From contig CP026657.1 in assembly GCA_023525915.1 (NCBI GenBank), positions 2,318,001 to 2,382,000 on the forward strand: a stretch of 64,000 nucleotides of DNA, in the 5' to 3' direction. Both the position numbers and the translations under genes were made by a program. How positions within the stretch are numbered: position 1 is the first letter of the stretch; each line of letters starts with the position of its first letter. Source of the DNA: Acetispira formosa (nom. nud.). Lineage in GTDB: Bacteria > Desulfobacterota > Desulfarculia > Adiutricales > Adiutricaceae. Under the pieces are notes generated by a model. That model did not search any database. It saw only the letters and a list, made by a program, of their open reading frames with translations, and was not told the origin of the DNA. Below, piece after piece: positions 34,234 to 44,164 of the stretch.

Positions 34234-34262
34234 TTTACATAATGAATTTAATATGATATAAT
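34234..34262 (+). promoter_or_regulatory. Sigma-70 promoter of the autotransporter gene
   Basis: TTTACA (34234-34239), 17-bp spacer, TATAAT (34257-34262), inside an AT-rich leader ~90 bp before the start. Confidence 0.7.
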
Positions 34263-34353
34263 AAAATTAAGTATTTTCTTACCATGATGAAAATAACAGC
34301 CCTGAACCTGCCTGAACCTGAAAACTGATCAGTCAATATTTGGAGACCTGCCT

Positions 34354-37300
34354 ATGCCTCGCCGCTCCCGCTCCCGACAGGGGTTACTCCCCGCCTTATT
34401 TGCCTCGTTCCTTTTGCTGACCCCGGCGCTTCCGGCCTCGGCCGCCAATGTCGGCGATGAAGACGCTTTGACTGCCGCGCTGGCGAAGCGTGACCCCGTC
34501 CTGAATATCACCGCCGATTTCAGTCTCACCAGCAACAAAATCATCGACTACGATGTCACCCTGATCCAGGGCAATGGTCATACCCTGGCGCTGGGCCGTA
34601 AGAGCATTACGTTTAATATTAGTCACAACCTGGGTTCGGTGGTCAACCTGAATCTCACCGACGGCAGTGGTAGTAACGCCGGGGCGGTCTATGTGGACGG
34701 AGAGTTAAGCGGCGGGATAAGCGGCTCCAGCTTCAGCGACAACTCGGCCAGCGGCGGCGGCGGCGCGGTCTATGTGAAGAGAAAGTTAAGCGGGGGGATA
34801 AGCGAATCCATCTTCAGCGGCAACTCGGCCCCCTTCCACGGCGGGGCGCTGTATGCGGGGGGCGGGTTAAGCGGGGGGATAAACAAATCCTTCTTCATCG
34901 GCAACAGGGCTGGCACGGGCGGGGCGCTGTTTGTGGAGGGCGGCGAGTTACAGGGGGGGATAAGCGACTCCATCTTCAGCGGCAACTCGGCCTACGACGG
35001 CGGCGGGGCGCTATATCTGTCCGACGGGGGGACCATCGGCCGGGCCGCCTTTCTGGGCAATAAGGTCACCGACGACATCAACGGCGGGGCCATCTTCTTT
35101 ATGAGGAATCTGACCCTGGCCCCCAAAACCGGGGAGACCACCCTCTTCACCGGCAACACTGTTCAAAGTGACAAGCCTAATTCCATCCACATTGGTACGT
35201 CAAGTAGTGCTGATGCGGGTCATCTCAAGGTCAACCCCGAGGCCGGGGGCCTGGTGGATATGCGCGATCCCTTCAGCGGCAAGACCGAAGGCGGCGGCGA
35301 CACCATCAATATCACCATGAACGGCCCCGGCGTCTGGAAGCTGACCGGGGAAAGCGAAATCACCGGGGCCGGAACGGCCAATTTCACCGTCAGCCAGGGC
35401 AGGCTGCACCTTTACGGCGGCGGGGGAATCAACCTGGCCACTACCCTGGCTTCCTCATTCACCCTGAAGACCGGGGCCACCCTGGCCTTGGGCGGGGGCA
35501 GCAGTACCATCACGGCCCGAACCATCGACTTCGAACGAGAGGCGACTTTGGCCTTTGACCTGGCCAATAACGCCAGTTTGACCCTGAATGGAGCGGGCAG
35601 CAACCCCTTCACCGATCTGACCATCGACCTGATGTCGCTGGGCAAGCTTGATGATTCCTACACGCTGGTCTCGGGCGGTGACTTCAGCGCTTACGCCGGC
35701 TATACCCTGCACCTGCGCGGCGAGGAAATTCGAGAGACCAGGGCCGCCGGTTATTTCGGCCTGAACGGCGCCGGTGATTTGACCTTGATCCAATCCAAGG
35801 CGGCCGGCGCACTCAACACCAACGTCACCTGGACCAACCAAAGCGGCGACGGCCTCTGGAACGCCACCAGCCGCAACTGGAGCGGCGATAGCGTCACCCG
35901 GTTCCTCCACGGCGATGACGTGACCTTTAACGGCCTGAACCTTGAGGCCGACGACCTGAAGGTGACCGTCAACGAGGGCGGTGTGGAAACCGGGTCTCTG
36001 CATTTCAGCGGGGGCGGCTGGCAACTGACCGGCGGGGCTATCACCGCCAACGGCGCGGTGGCGATCAACAACGCTTCGGTCGATTTCAGCGGCATCAGCG
36101 GGGCCAATGACTTTCGGGACGGTCTTTCTTTGAATGAAGGCACTCTGACCATCAACAATGAGCAGCAGTTGGGCCTGGGCCTTGGTGCTCTCGAATTAAA
36201 AAACGGCACCCTGAACATCACCGGCCCGACCCACTTCCTTACCAGCGGCGACCACAGCCAGCGGCTGGAGATCAAGAGCGTTGATAACGTTCTCAATCTC
36301 GACGGCCCCCTGGCCGAGGTGGTCATCAGCGGCAACACCAACGGAGCCGACCCCAGCGTCACAGGCGGGGCGCTGGTGGTCGAGGCCGGCGCCGGCCTGG
36401 ACCAGACCGCCGAGGGCGGCGGCTCCCTGACCTTTCTGGATAACACGGCCCACGATGGCGGCGCGGTCCGCAACTCAGGCCGGCTGACCCTGACCAATGC
36501 CAGCTTCTACAATAATACTACTTCGACCGAAAGCGGCGGAGCCATGTTTCTGGACAGCGCCTCCCAAACCACTCTGGCCGTGACCGCCGGGCAAACCTCC
36601 GTCTTCCTCGGCAACAGGGACAATATCGGCGCCAACTCCATTTTTTTGAAAAATACTGTCGAGAACACCACGACCACCCTGACCATAGACACCGAGGCCG
36701 GGGCGGTCCTGGATATGCGCGACCCGATGCTCAGTTCGGGCGATTCCGGAACCGAAATCCGCATCGTAAAGACCGGCGAGGGGGACTGGAAACTGGCCGG
36801 AGGCAACAAATTCATCACAGTGGGAGAGACACTCATCGAGATCAACCAGGGCCGTCTGAGCCTGGCCGCCGGCACCTCTATCTCCTTCCCCCACGGTGCT
36901 GGAACACTTAAGATTGGCGACCGGGCCCGGGTTGACATCACCGGCCTTGGGGCCGAACTGGACAATGTCAAGCTGTCGTTTGACGATAATTCCAGCCCGA
37001 TCATGGGCTTCGACGCGGCCAAGGCGCAGTCGACCGCCTCCATGTTGAGCTTGGGCTACTTCGACTATAACCCCGATTTGTTGATCATAGACCTTTTGAC
37101 TGTGCCCACCACCGGTGGCAGATATCTTTTGGTCAACAGCGCTTATCAAGACATACCGGGCCTGGCCGACAATAACCGGCTGACGGTCAACGGCAGCCCA
37201 CTGATCGGCAGCCGGGCTGAGAATGCCTTCAGCCTGGATACCACAACCGATCCCAAACAGGTGATCCTGGTCAGAAATGACAGCTTCAGAAATGAGTCCC

Positions 37301-40300
37301 TGACCTGGGACAGTCGTGGTGGTTCCAAGAATTGGGACCTAACCACAGAGAATTGGATGGGGGACTCAAAGAAATTCTTCCACGGCGATGACGTGACCTT
37401 TAGCAACACAGGCGAAAATACCGTCAATCTCACCGGCCAGATGCGGGTGGCCGATATGGAGGTCCGCGACAAACATTACACCTTCCAGGGGGACGGCTCC
37501 ATTTGGGCCACCGCCGACGGCACCACCATCTCCGATGCCCAAGGGAGCCTTTTAATCACGGCTGGTGGTACAGCTGACTTCAGCCTCTTGACCGGGGACA
37601 ACAAGTTTGAAGGCGGGGTGGTGTTGCAAAATTTCGGGCAGGTGGTCATCAGCCGGGCCGGCCAACTGGGCGTCAGTCTCGACCGCCTGAAATTCGGCCC
37701 CGGTGACGGCACCCTGGCCGTCAAGGCCGCCAGTGGGTCGGACGGGATCGTGGCCTTTACCGACGCGGGCCTGTCCCTGTCTTTCGACAATCCCGGTCAT
37801 CAGGGCACGATCGATGTGCAGGAAGGTGCCACCCTGAGGACCTCCCGGCCGCTGACTTTCTCAGAAATGGGGGAGCTGTCCAAAACCGGATATGGAACCT
37901 GGCAACTGGGCGGCGACAGCCAATTCAGCCCCGCGTCTTCTAAAGCTATACGATTCCAGGTTTCCGGCGGCACGCTTCATCTTCTCGGCCCGGGCCAGGA
38001 GGGCGCGGACCCGGCCCGCCTGATGTCGACGGTGTCGGATGACTTTACTTTTTTAGTTAGTGCGACCGGCACTTTGCGGGTGGGCGGGGCCAATGCCGTC
38101 ACCGCCAAAAAGATTGAATTCAGATCCACCGACAGCAAGATGTCCTTTACCGAAACCGCCCTGGCTCACGAACGGGCGGCCCTGACCCTGACCGCCGCCG
38201 ACAACGGCGGCTATGTCGGCTTTCTTCGCGGCACAAACCTGGGCTTTACCGTCGTCGACCTGCCCGACTCCCTGCCGTTGAGTTGGGGCCAAAGTTATGT
38301 GCTGATCGATACCGGCACCGGCCACACCCCCTTCGCCACCCTGACGGCCTCCCCCCACAGCTTTGACGTCGCCCAACGCCTCAAGACCGAGCTTAAGGCT
38401 GGCTCCGCCGGTAAGGAACTGATCCTGGAAGCCGGCGACGACGATAACCGGATTCTGACCTGGACCGGCAACGAGGATACCGACTGGTCCACCAGCAGCC
38501 AAATCAACTGGACCGCTCTTGATGGCCCCAATCCCGTCGAGACCTTCTTCCTCAAGGGCGACGCGGTGGTCTTCGATTCGGCCTCCGGGGGGACGGTCAA
38601 CCTCTCCGAAGCGGTCACCGCCGCCGGGATGGAAATCAAAAGCGGCAGCTATAAATTCACCGGCAGAGGTTTGACCCTGAGCGGCCAGCCCGCCGACACC
38701 AACCTGGCCGGGGCCACCGGCAAGCTGGCCGTCAGCGGCGGAAAGGCCGACTTCACCAGCCTGACCGAAGCCAACCGCTTCGAAGGCGTGGACCTCAGCG
38801 GTGGGGAACTGGCCATAGCCACAGTCGACCAACTGGGCCTGAGCAGCCTGGCCGACCTCACCTGGAGCGGCGGCACCCTGACCGCCGCCGGAAACAACCT
38901 GGTCTTCAATACCGGACCCCTGACCGGCACCGGCACCGGCACGAAAACCCTGAACGTCCTCACCGGAACCGAAGTGACCATCAGCGGGGGCCTGGGCGGC
39001 AGCGGCACCCTGGCCAAGGCCGGGGCGGGCAACCTGACCATCGGGGCCGGCACCGCCCCCGGACTCAACCTGAAGGTCGATGAGGGCCAATTAATCCTGG
39101 CCGGCAACCAGAACCTGGCCTCATTCACCCTGGCCAACGGGGCCGCCCTGGGCGGGCTGAACGCGGCCCGAAACATCAGCACCAGCGGCAATCTGACCCT
39201 GGCGGCGGGTTCGCGCCTGAGCTATGATCTTCGCAGCCTGAACCCCGGCGATACCGTCCTGAGCCTGAACGTAGGCGGGAATCTGGCTCTGGCCGTCAAC
39301 AAGGCCCTCAATTTCAAGCTGGACATCCTCAATACCCCCAGCCTGAACACCGCCTTCACCCTCATCGACGCCGGGGCCGGGAAGCCCGTCTTCAGCGGGG
39401 TCGACCTGACCGCCGCCGACATCATCGACACCCCGGGTCTCAATAACATGTACGCCGAACTCAGCACCGACCCCGGCGGCCAGAAACTTTATTACACCTA
39501 CCGCTCCCTGACCAACAACGACAACCCCATGATCTGGCAGGGCACGGCCGGCGACAACCTCTGGAAATCAAGCACCGGCGAACCTTATCTCTGGAAAGAC
39601 AGCGTTACCGGCGTCCTCTCCCATTTCTACAACGCCGACCAGGTCATCTTTAACGGCACCGACACGGCCACGGAGGTCACGGTGGAGAACGCCGGGGTCC
39701 TGGTCAGTCAAATGGACATCACCGCCGGCAACTACACCTTCAGCGGCGGCTCCATCACCGGCCTGACCGTGACCGGCGGCCCCGGCAACGGCCAACTGAC
39801 CATCAGAAGCGGGAGCGCGGCCCACTTTGAAAACGACCTCAGCTTCGCGGGGGGGGGCATCCAGGTCGACGGCGGCGCGGCCATGACCTTCGCCGGTTCC
39901 TCGCTGAAAGGCGACTTAAGCCTTTCCGGCGACTTCACTTTCGAGCCTGGCAAAGACGTGACCTATGACGGAACCATCACCGGCGGCGGGCAGTTGCTCA
40001 AAACCAACACCGGCACCCTGACCCTGACCGGCGACGGCTCGGGCTTCACCGGCTCGACCACGATCGCCGCTGGCGGCCTGATGCTGGATAAAATCAGCCT
40101 GGGCGGCGACGTTACGGTGGCCGACGCGGCCATCGGCGGCAGCGGCCAACTGGGCGGGGACCTGGCCCTGACCAATTCCACAGTCACCGTCAACCCTCTT
40201 TCCGACCTCCTGGATGTGGCCGGAACCATCACCGCCAGCGGCAGCCAGATCCTGAACCTGACCGGCTGGGGCAACGGCACCTACACCATTCTACTGGCCC

Positions 40301-42237
40301 GCGCCGGGCTGAACACCAACCCGGACGACTGGACCCTCATTTATAACGGCGGCAGCCTCAACCACCGCCAGGGCGGCCAGATTCTGAAGGACGGCAACGA
40401 ACTTAAGGCTGAACTCAGCGTGGCCAACACCACCCTGAACTGGACCGGCACAGGCTCCGTCTGGAACGGCTCGGCCTCGGCCTGGACCACCCCCGCCAAT
40501 CAGGCCGAAACCTTCATCGACGGCGACGCGGTGGCCTTCGGGGCCTCGGCGGCGAACAAAAACATCTATGTCGACGGCAGTCGGAAGGTGGCCTCAATGA
40601 GCGTCACCGGCGGCGACTACGTCTTCCGGGGCGGCTCGATCATAGGCGACGCCCTCGGCTCCAGCCTGGTCGGCCATTCGGGCCAGCTGACCATCAGCGG
40701 CGGCTCGGCCCAGTTCCAGGGCAAAAGTTCATTTGCCGGCGGGGCCACAGTCAAAAGCGGCGGCAAGCTGGCTCTCTCCGGCCCCTCCGCCGAGATGGCG
40801 GCCGATGTGGCCGTGGAATCAGGCGGGCTTTACAGCCTGGGCCTGGGCGGCACACTCAACGGCAACCTCAAAATGCTGAGCGGCTCGCTGCTGAGCGTGG
40901 CCGGGGCCGCCACCCAGACCGTCACCGGCACGGCCGACCTCAGTTCCGGCCTCAAGGCCCGGTTGGATTATATGACCTGGATGACCGGGGAGAAGGTTAC
41001 TTTACTGACCGCCGCCGACCTGGTCGGCACCTTCAAAGAGCAGGCCTTAAGCACGGCCGCCTTCAGCGGGCGGCTGGTGGTCGACGGCGACAAACTGAAC
41101 CTGGAAGTGCTGGAAGGCCCGGGCGACAACCCCGGCTCGGTGGTCGGCGGCTCCAGTAACCAGCAATCGACCATCAATGCGGTGGGCTCCATGGCCGACG
41201 GACATCCCTTGAAAAATATCCTGTTACTCGCAACTAAAGAGGAGGCCCGCCGGGCGGCCGACCTTCTCAGCGGAGAAGGGCAGGACGGCACAGCTTCGGC
41301 CCTGATGGGCCGCCAGCGGGGCTTCGGCTCCGGCCTGGGCCAGCGGATATCCAAGAAATTCAAGGGCAACTACCGCACCGCCCCGGCCAGCGGCGACGGA
41401 GAGACGGGCGGCTCCCTTTGGGCTGAAATAGGGGCGGGGGAAAGCAAAATAAAAGGGGGTTCAGGCACGGCCGAAGCCAAGATCAGCGGCCCGCAGATCG
41501 CTCTCGGTATGGAAGGGCAGACCGGCGAGGGCTGGCTGGGCGGGCTTTCCTTAACCTATGCCGACCTCGAATCCAAAGTTGACGGCCGCAATTACAAATC
41601 CGACATCGACGCCCTGGGCCTTAACTTCTGGGGCGGGCGTGATTTCCGCATCGGCTCCGGCCGCCTGCGGGCCCTGGCCGGCCTGGGTCTGACCCGCTAT
41701 GAAATGGAATCAAAACGCAAGGTGGCCTTCGGCGGCTTTTACGACCGCCTTAAGGCCGACCACACCGCCCGGGGGCTGGACATCTTCGGCGAAATCTCTT
41801 ACAACTTCCAGACCGGCGAATGGCTGAGCCTGGAGCCGTTCGCCAATCTGGCCTACAACCGCCTGCATTTCAAAGGGTACAGTGAGAATGGCGGGCCGGC
41901 GGCCTTGAAATATGAGGCCGAGACTCAAAGCGGATTCTCCGGCGTCCTTGGCCTCCGGGGCTTGGCCGAGGCCAGCGAAGAAGTGGAAATAGGCCTGTCT
42001 TTAGGTTGGCGTCACAACTTCGGCGACCTGGATTGGTCCTCCGGCCGGGCCTTCCGGGATGGCTCGGACAGCTTTTTGGTCAAAGGCGCGGGCGCGGACC
42101 GCAACGCCCTGGAAACCGGCCTGGACCTGAATCTGGGGCTGACCGAACGGGTCGGGCTGATTCTCAGCTACGATGGCCTTTATGGCTCCAATGAACAAAG
42201 CCACGGCGGCTCGGCCCGCCTGACCTGGGAGTGGTAG
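34354..42237 (+). CDS. Giant autotransporter with Pmp-like and PATR-type repeats
   Basis: A 2627-residue type V secretion protein. Signal peptide ~1-30 (LFASFLLLTPALPASA). Residues ~100-260 have repeated FxxN and GGA[LIV] motifs (IFSGNSA, GGALY, GGALF), the pattern of chlamydial polymorphic membrane proteins. The long passenger then has at least five modules starting with W-x(6-11)-W...NW and ending F-x-x-G-D-x-V-x-F (at ~491, 982, 1367, 1725 and 2027), like the autotransporter-associated beta-strand repeat. Residues ~2350-2627 form a C-terminal beta-barrel (GGSLWAEIGAGESKIKGG onward) ending in RLTWEW, an aromatic terminus required for barrel insertion. GGAG precedes the ATG. It is probably a surface adhesin. 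It is the only cargo of the tRNA-Pro island. Confidence 0.9.
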   Translation: MPRRSRSRQGLLPALFASFLLLTPALPASAANVGDEDALTAALAKRDPVLNITADFSLTSNKIIDYDVTLIQGNGHTLALGRKSITFNISHNLGSVVNLNLTDGSGSNAGAVYVDGELSGGISGSSFSDNSASGGGGAVYVKRKLSGGISESIFSGNSAPFHGGALYAGGGLSGGINKSFFIGNRAGTGGALFVEGGELQGGISDSIFSGNSAYDGGGALYLSDGGTIGRAAFLGNKVTDDINGGAIFFMRNLTLAPKTGETTLFTGNTVQSDKPNSIHIGTSSSADAGHLKVNPEAGGLVDMRDPFSGKTEGGGDTINITMNGPGVWKLTGESEITGAGTANFTVSQGRLHLYGGGGINLATTLASSFTLKTGATLALGGGSSTITARTIDFEREATLAFDLANNASLTLNGAGSNPFTDLTIDLMSLGKLDDSYTLVSGGDFSAYAGYTLHLRGEEIRETRAAGYFGLNGAGDLTLIQSKAAGALNTNVTWTNQSGDGLWNATSRNWSGDSVTRFLHGDDVTFNGLNLEADDLKVTVNEGGVETGSLHFSGGGWQLTGGAITANGAVAINNASVDFSGISGANDFRDGLSLNEGTLTINNEQQLGLGLGALELKNGTLNITGPTHFLTSGDHSQRLEIKSVDNVLNLDGPLAEVVISGNTNGADPSVTGGALVVEAGAGLDQTAEGGGSLTFLDNTAHDGGAVRNSGRLTLTNASFYNNTTSTESGGAMFLDSASQTTLAVTAGQTSVFLGNRDNIGANSIFLKNTVENTTTTLTIDTEAGAVLDMRDPMLSSGDSGTEIRIVKTGEGDWKLAGGNKFITVGETLIEINQGRLSLAAGTSISFPHGAGTLKIGDRARVDITGLGAELDNVKLSFDDNSSPIMGFDAAKAQSTASMLSLGYFDYNPDLLIIDLLTVPTTGGRYLLVNSAYQDIPGLADNNRLTVNGSPLIGSRAENAFSLDTTTDPKQVILVRNDSFRNESLTWDSRGGSKNWDLTTENWMGDSKKFFHGDDVTFSNTGENTVNLTGQMRVADMEVRDKHYTFQGDGSIWATADGTTISDAQGSLLITAGGTADFSLLTGDNKFEGGVVLQNFGQVVISRAGQLGVSLDRLKFGPGDGTLAVKAASGSDGIVAFTDAGLSLSFDNPGHQGTIDVQEGATLRTSRPLTFSEMGELSKTGYGTWQLGGDSQFSPASSKAIRFQVSGGTLHLLGPGQEGADPARLMSTVSDDFTFLVSATGTLRVGGANAVTAKKIEFRSTDSKMSFTETALAHERAALTLTAADNGGYVGFLRGTNLGFTVVDLPDSLPLSWGQSYVLIDTGTGHTPFATLTASPHSFDVAQRLKTELKAGSAGKELILEAGDDDNRILTWTGNEDTDWSTSSQINWTALDGPNPVETFFLKGDAVVFDSASGGTVNLSEAVTAAGMEIKSGSYKFTGRGLTLSGQPADTNLAGATGKLAVSGGKADFTSLTEANRFEGVDLSGGELAIATVDQLGLSSLADLTWSGGTLTAAGNNLVFNTGPLTGTGTGTKTLNVLTGTEVTISGGLGGSGTLAKAGAGNLTIGAGTAPGLNLKVDEGQLILAGNQNLASFTLANGAALGGLNAARNISTSGNLTLAAGSRLSYDLRSLNPGDTVLSLNVGGNLALAVNKALNFKLDILNTPSLNTAFTLIDAGAGKPVFSGVDLTAADIIDTPGLNNMYAELSTDPGGQKLYYTYRSLTNNDNPMIWQGTAGDNLWKSSTGEPYLWKDSVTGVLSHFYNADQVIFNGTDTATEVTVENAGVLVSQMDITAGNYTFSGGSITGLTVTGGPGNGQLTIRSGSAAHFENDLSFAGGGIQVDGGAAMTFAGSSLKGDLSLSGDFTFEPGKDVTYDGTITGGGQLLKTNTGTLTLTGDGSGFTGSTTIAAGGLMLDKISLGGDVTVADAAIGGSGQLGGDLALTNSTVTVNPLSDLLDVAGTITASGSQILNLTGWGNGTYTILLARAGLNTNPDDWTLIYNGGSLNHRQGGQILKDGNELKAELSVANTTLNWTGTGSVWNGSASAWTTPANQAETFIDGDAVAFGASAANKNIYVDGSRKVASMSVTGGDYVFRGGSIIGDALGSSLVGHSGQLTISGGSAQFQGKSSFAGGATVKSGGKLALSGPSAEMAADVAVESGGLYSLGLGGTLNGNLKMLSGSLLSVAGAATQTVTGTADLSSGLKARLDYMTWMTGEKVTLLTAADLVGTFKEQALSTAAFSGRLVVDGDKLNLEVLEGPGDNPGSVVGGSSNQQSTINAVGSMADGHPLKNILLLATKEEARRAADLLSGEGQDGTASALMGRQRGFGSGLGQRISKKFKGNYRTAPASGDGETGGSLWAEIGAGESKIKGGSGTAEAKISGPQIALGMEGQTGEGWLGGLSLTYADLESKVDGRNYKSDIDALGLNFWGGRDFRIGSGRLRALAGLGLTRYEMESKRKVAFGGFYDRLKADHTARGLDIFGEISYNFQTGEWLSLEPFANLAYNRLHFKGYSENGGPAALKYEAETQSGFSGVLGLRGLAEASEEVEIGLSLGWRHNFGDLDWSSGRAFRDGSDSFLVKGAGADRNALETGLDLNLGLTERVGLILSYDGLYGSNEQSHGGSARLTWEW

Positions 42238-42338
42238 ACGCATTCGCTTGAAGCCGGGACTAAGAGCAAGTTCAAAGCTGAAATATATTTTTTGGATTGG
42301 ACATTATCCGCGCCACCGGCGAAGGCGGGTCTAATAAT

Positions 42339-42359
42339 ATCCCTTCGCCCCGACCATTA
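42339..42359 (+). repeat. Direct repeat of the tRNA-Pro 3-prime end (candidate att site)
   Basis: Identical over 21 bp to 33885-33905. The bases before it do not form a tRNA, so this is only the 3-prime fragment. Confidence 0.75.
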
Positions 42360-42363
42360 TTAG

Positions 42364-42402
42364 AAAAGGTTCAGCAATTTTCGCTGAACCTTTTGTTTTT
42401 TT
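42364..42402 (+). terminator. Rho-independent terminator downstream of the tRNA fragment
   Basis: AAAAGGTTCAGC pairs with GCTGAACCTTTT (12 bp), followed by GTTTTTTT. It may be the original terminator of tRNA-Pro, and it now serves the autotransporter gene. Confidence 0.85.
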
Positions 42403-42434
42403 GCGCCCTGTTCGCACCCGGTTTTAGAGTGCCT

Positions 42435-43109
42435 TCAATAGAATTTACAGGTCAGAACTTCCCGGCACCAGGCCAGGAGCATCTCAAAAGCCCGCTTTTC
42501 AGAGTGGGCTGTCAACCAGACCGGGAAATCCAGGCCAGCCTGGATTATCTCATGCTCTGCTCCCGCCAGGGCGGGCAGAAGTTCCTTTTTGCTGGTGTGA
42601 TATGCACCGGTTTTCAAATAATTGACCACCTGCATCACGAAAAAAGCGGCTTTATAAGCTTCTTTGAGAATTGAGGCCCTGTCCTCAGGCGCGGCGTAAA
42701 GATAGCTGTGTGTCAGAAAATGCGTTAGAGATGACGCGCCTATCCGGGCTCCTTCGCAAATATCATGGTGCGATATGGGCGGGAGGTAAGTCTCCAACTG
42801 TCCATGATAGTCGGCCGTATCCATTTTGAAGGGAAAAAGTTCATGGCGGGGCCAGTGGGCAAATTCGTCCGCTCCGCAAATAAATCCGCAGGCTTTATCC
42901 CCCTCCGGGAGCGCACGGACCACGCCGCGATAGGCGTCCAGATCATCCAGTGACACCTGATCAAGCAGCGTCACCAGATCGATATCACTGGATTCAGTAG
43001 CTTCACCGCGTCTGTAACTGCCCTGTAGACCCAGATAGATAAGTCGCGCGCCAAATACCGCACGCAGGCCGGAAAGGGCTTCCGACACCCATTTTTGAGG
43101 CTCGATCAT
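42435..43109 (-). CDS. Nucleotidyltransferase-domain protein
   Basis: A 224-residue protein with a polymerase-beta-type nucleotidyltransferase motif, GLQGSYRRGEATESSDIDLV (~28-47: GS followed by D-x-D), and a C-terminal helical region (~130-215) like the HEPN-type or substrate-binding domains of aminoglycoside-type transferases. Function unknown; it is not paired with a separate small antitoxin-like gene. GGGAGAG precedes the ATG. Confidence 0.75.
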   Translation of the reverse strand: MIEPQKWVSEALSGLRAVFGARLIYLGLQGSYRRGEATESSDIDLVTLLDQVSLDDLDAYRGVVRALPEGDKACGFICGADEFAHWPRHELFPFKMDTADYHGQLETYLPPISHHDICEGARIGASSLTHFLTHSYLYAAPEDRASILKEAYKAAFFVMQVVNYLKTGAYHTSKKELLPALAGAEHEIIQAGLDFPVWLTAHSEKRAFEMLLAWCREVLTCKFY

Positions 43110-43143
43110 ATTTGCTTCTCTCCCATTGCGGCATTTCTATCCG

Positions 43144-43986
43144 TCATCGCGGGTCCTGGTAAAATTCCCATTCGCTTTTAACCGGCTTAGAAGGATCAAA
43201 CGCTTCGAATTCATCCAGCCCGCGCCCCTCCAAAATGCCGGGGGCCGGTTCAGGAAGGGGCTGAAGTGAAAAACCGGAACCGACGCCATGCCCTCCGCCG
43301 GACAAGGTATCAGTGAACTTGCCCAGATCCAGAGAACCTCCGGCAAAGGCTCCGCTTAAAAGATTCACATAGGTTTCCCCAAGATCACCACCGAACAGGC
43401 CCAGAGACTCGCCAATCATGTTTTCCCACACGCCCTGGAGACCGGCTTCAAAAATGTTGTCCGGCTCCTGCTTTTTCTCCCGGCTCTTCCAGGCTCCGTC
43501 ATCATCCTGATATAATTCCTGGCTTGTTCCGAAAAAACCGGGCAGATTCGGCTGGCGCGTCCGGTTGCGCCAAACGCCATCATGATCAAGAAAGATATCG
43601 CCGATGTCAGTCGCGCCCGCCGCCGCGCTTTGTTGAGGCTCCAGCGGAACGTTCGAGTCAGACGGGACCGCTTCCGTCCACTTGTCAGTGGCGGCAGGCC
43701 CCCCCGTTTCAGTTTCAGGCCCGGCAGCCGCAGGCGGCGCGGCCTCTTCAGGTTCGGTGAGGGGCTCTTCCTCCAGTTGGCCGGATGATTCCTCCGTCGC
43801 CTGAGGCGGAGGCGGAGCTTCATCTTCGAAAAGACCGGCTATCAACCTGTAAGCCGCATAGCCGCCAAGAAGAACTATCAGCCCCCCCACAATCAAAAGG
43901 GTGACGCCAAAGGCTTTCCAGTTTCTTAAACCGGGCTGGGCCTTCATTTGCTCTCTAAGTTCATTTTCTTTCAAAATCATGTCCAT
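43144..43986 (-). CDS. Membrane-anchored protein with Pro/Glu-rich linker, unknown function
   Basis: A 280-residue protein with one N-terminal membrane helix (FGVTLLIVGGLIVLLGGYAA, ~26-45), a disordered Pro/Glu/Ala-rich segment (~55-125) and a C-terminal domain with two similar short motifs, DIFLDHDGVWRNRTRQ and ELYQDDDGAWKSREKK, each followed by a hydrophobic or aromatic segment. The start is 43986 or the ATG at 43980. No family recognised. Confidence 0.65.
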   Translation of the reverse strand: MDMILKENELREQMKAQPGLRNWKAFGVTLLIVGGLIVLLGGYAAYRLIAGLFEDEAPPPPQATEESSGQLEEEPLTEPEEAAPPAAAGPETETGGPAATDKWTEAVPSDSNVPLEPQQSAAAGATDIGDIFLDHDGVWRNRTRQPNLPGFFGTSQELYQDDDGAWKSREKKQEPDNIFEAGLQGVWENMIGESLGLFGGDLGETYVNLLSGAFAGGSLDLGKFTDTLSGGGHGVGSGFSLQPLPEPAPGILEGRGLDEFEAFDPSKPVKSEWEFYQDPR

Positions 43987-44061
43987 TGCCTGTCTGGCTC
44001 CGCCGTTTATTCCGGCCGCCCAAGGTTAGGATAATTTCTCATGGTTAATGTCACAATTGCG

Positions 44062-44146
44062 GAAAAGCGAGTGACCGCCGCCGTGACTAAAGACCACTTT
44101 CACCTCGGCGGGACAAAATCAATCCCCGGCTTCCGGCGGGTCAAGG
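44062..44146 (-). repeat. Decayed composite hairpin element (A end fused to B end)
   Basis: GCGAGTGACCGCCGCC, the outer end of type A, runs straight into GTGACTAAAGACC, the loop of type B, and then CAATCCCCGGCTTCCGGCGG, its outer arm. Hairpin A, linker and the first B arm are gone, consistent with deletion between the two loops or arms. Confidence 0.7.
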
Positions 44147-44164
44147 GAACGCGTCGCATTTGAA

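Larger units (their letters stand above)
33886..42359 (+). mobile_element. Candidate genomic island at tRNA-Pro, no integrase seen
   Basis: A 21-bp direct repeat including TTCGCCCCGACCATTA lies at the tRNA 3-prime end (33885-33905) and again at 42339-42359. After both, sequence similar to AGAA-AAGG-TTCAGC and a terminator follow, so the homology extends past the tRNA. This is the pattern left by integration of an element into a tRNA 3-prime end. The 8.45 kb between the repeats holds only a small MITE-like palindrome and the giant autotransporter. With no integrase, it would be a decayed or non-autonomous island, or the outcome of a rearrangement. Confidence 0.6.

Noticed and set aside
42297..42358. 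A second complete tRNA at the island end
   Set aside because: Only the 3-prime part matches tRNA-Pro; no D-arm or anticodon arm can be folded.
42435..43109. MNT/HEPN toxin-antitoxin pair
   Set aside because: The nucleotidyltransferase is long and single, and the next gene has a membrane helix and no HEPN motif.
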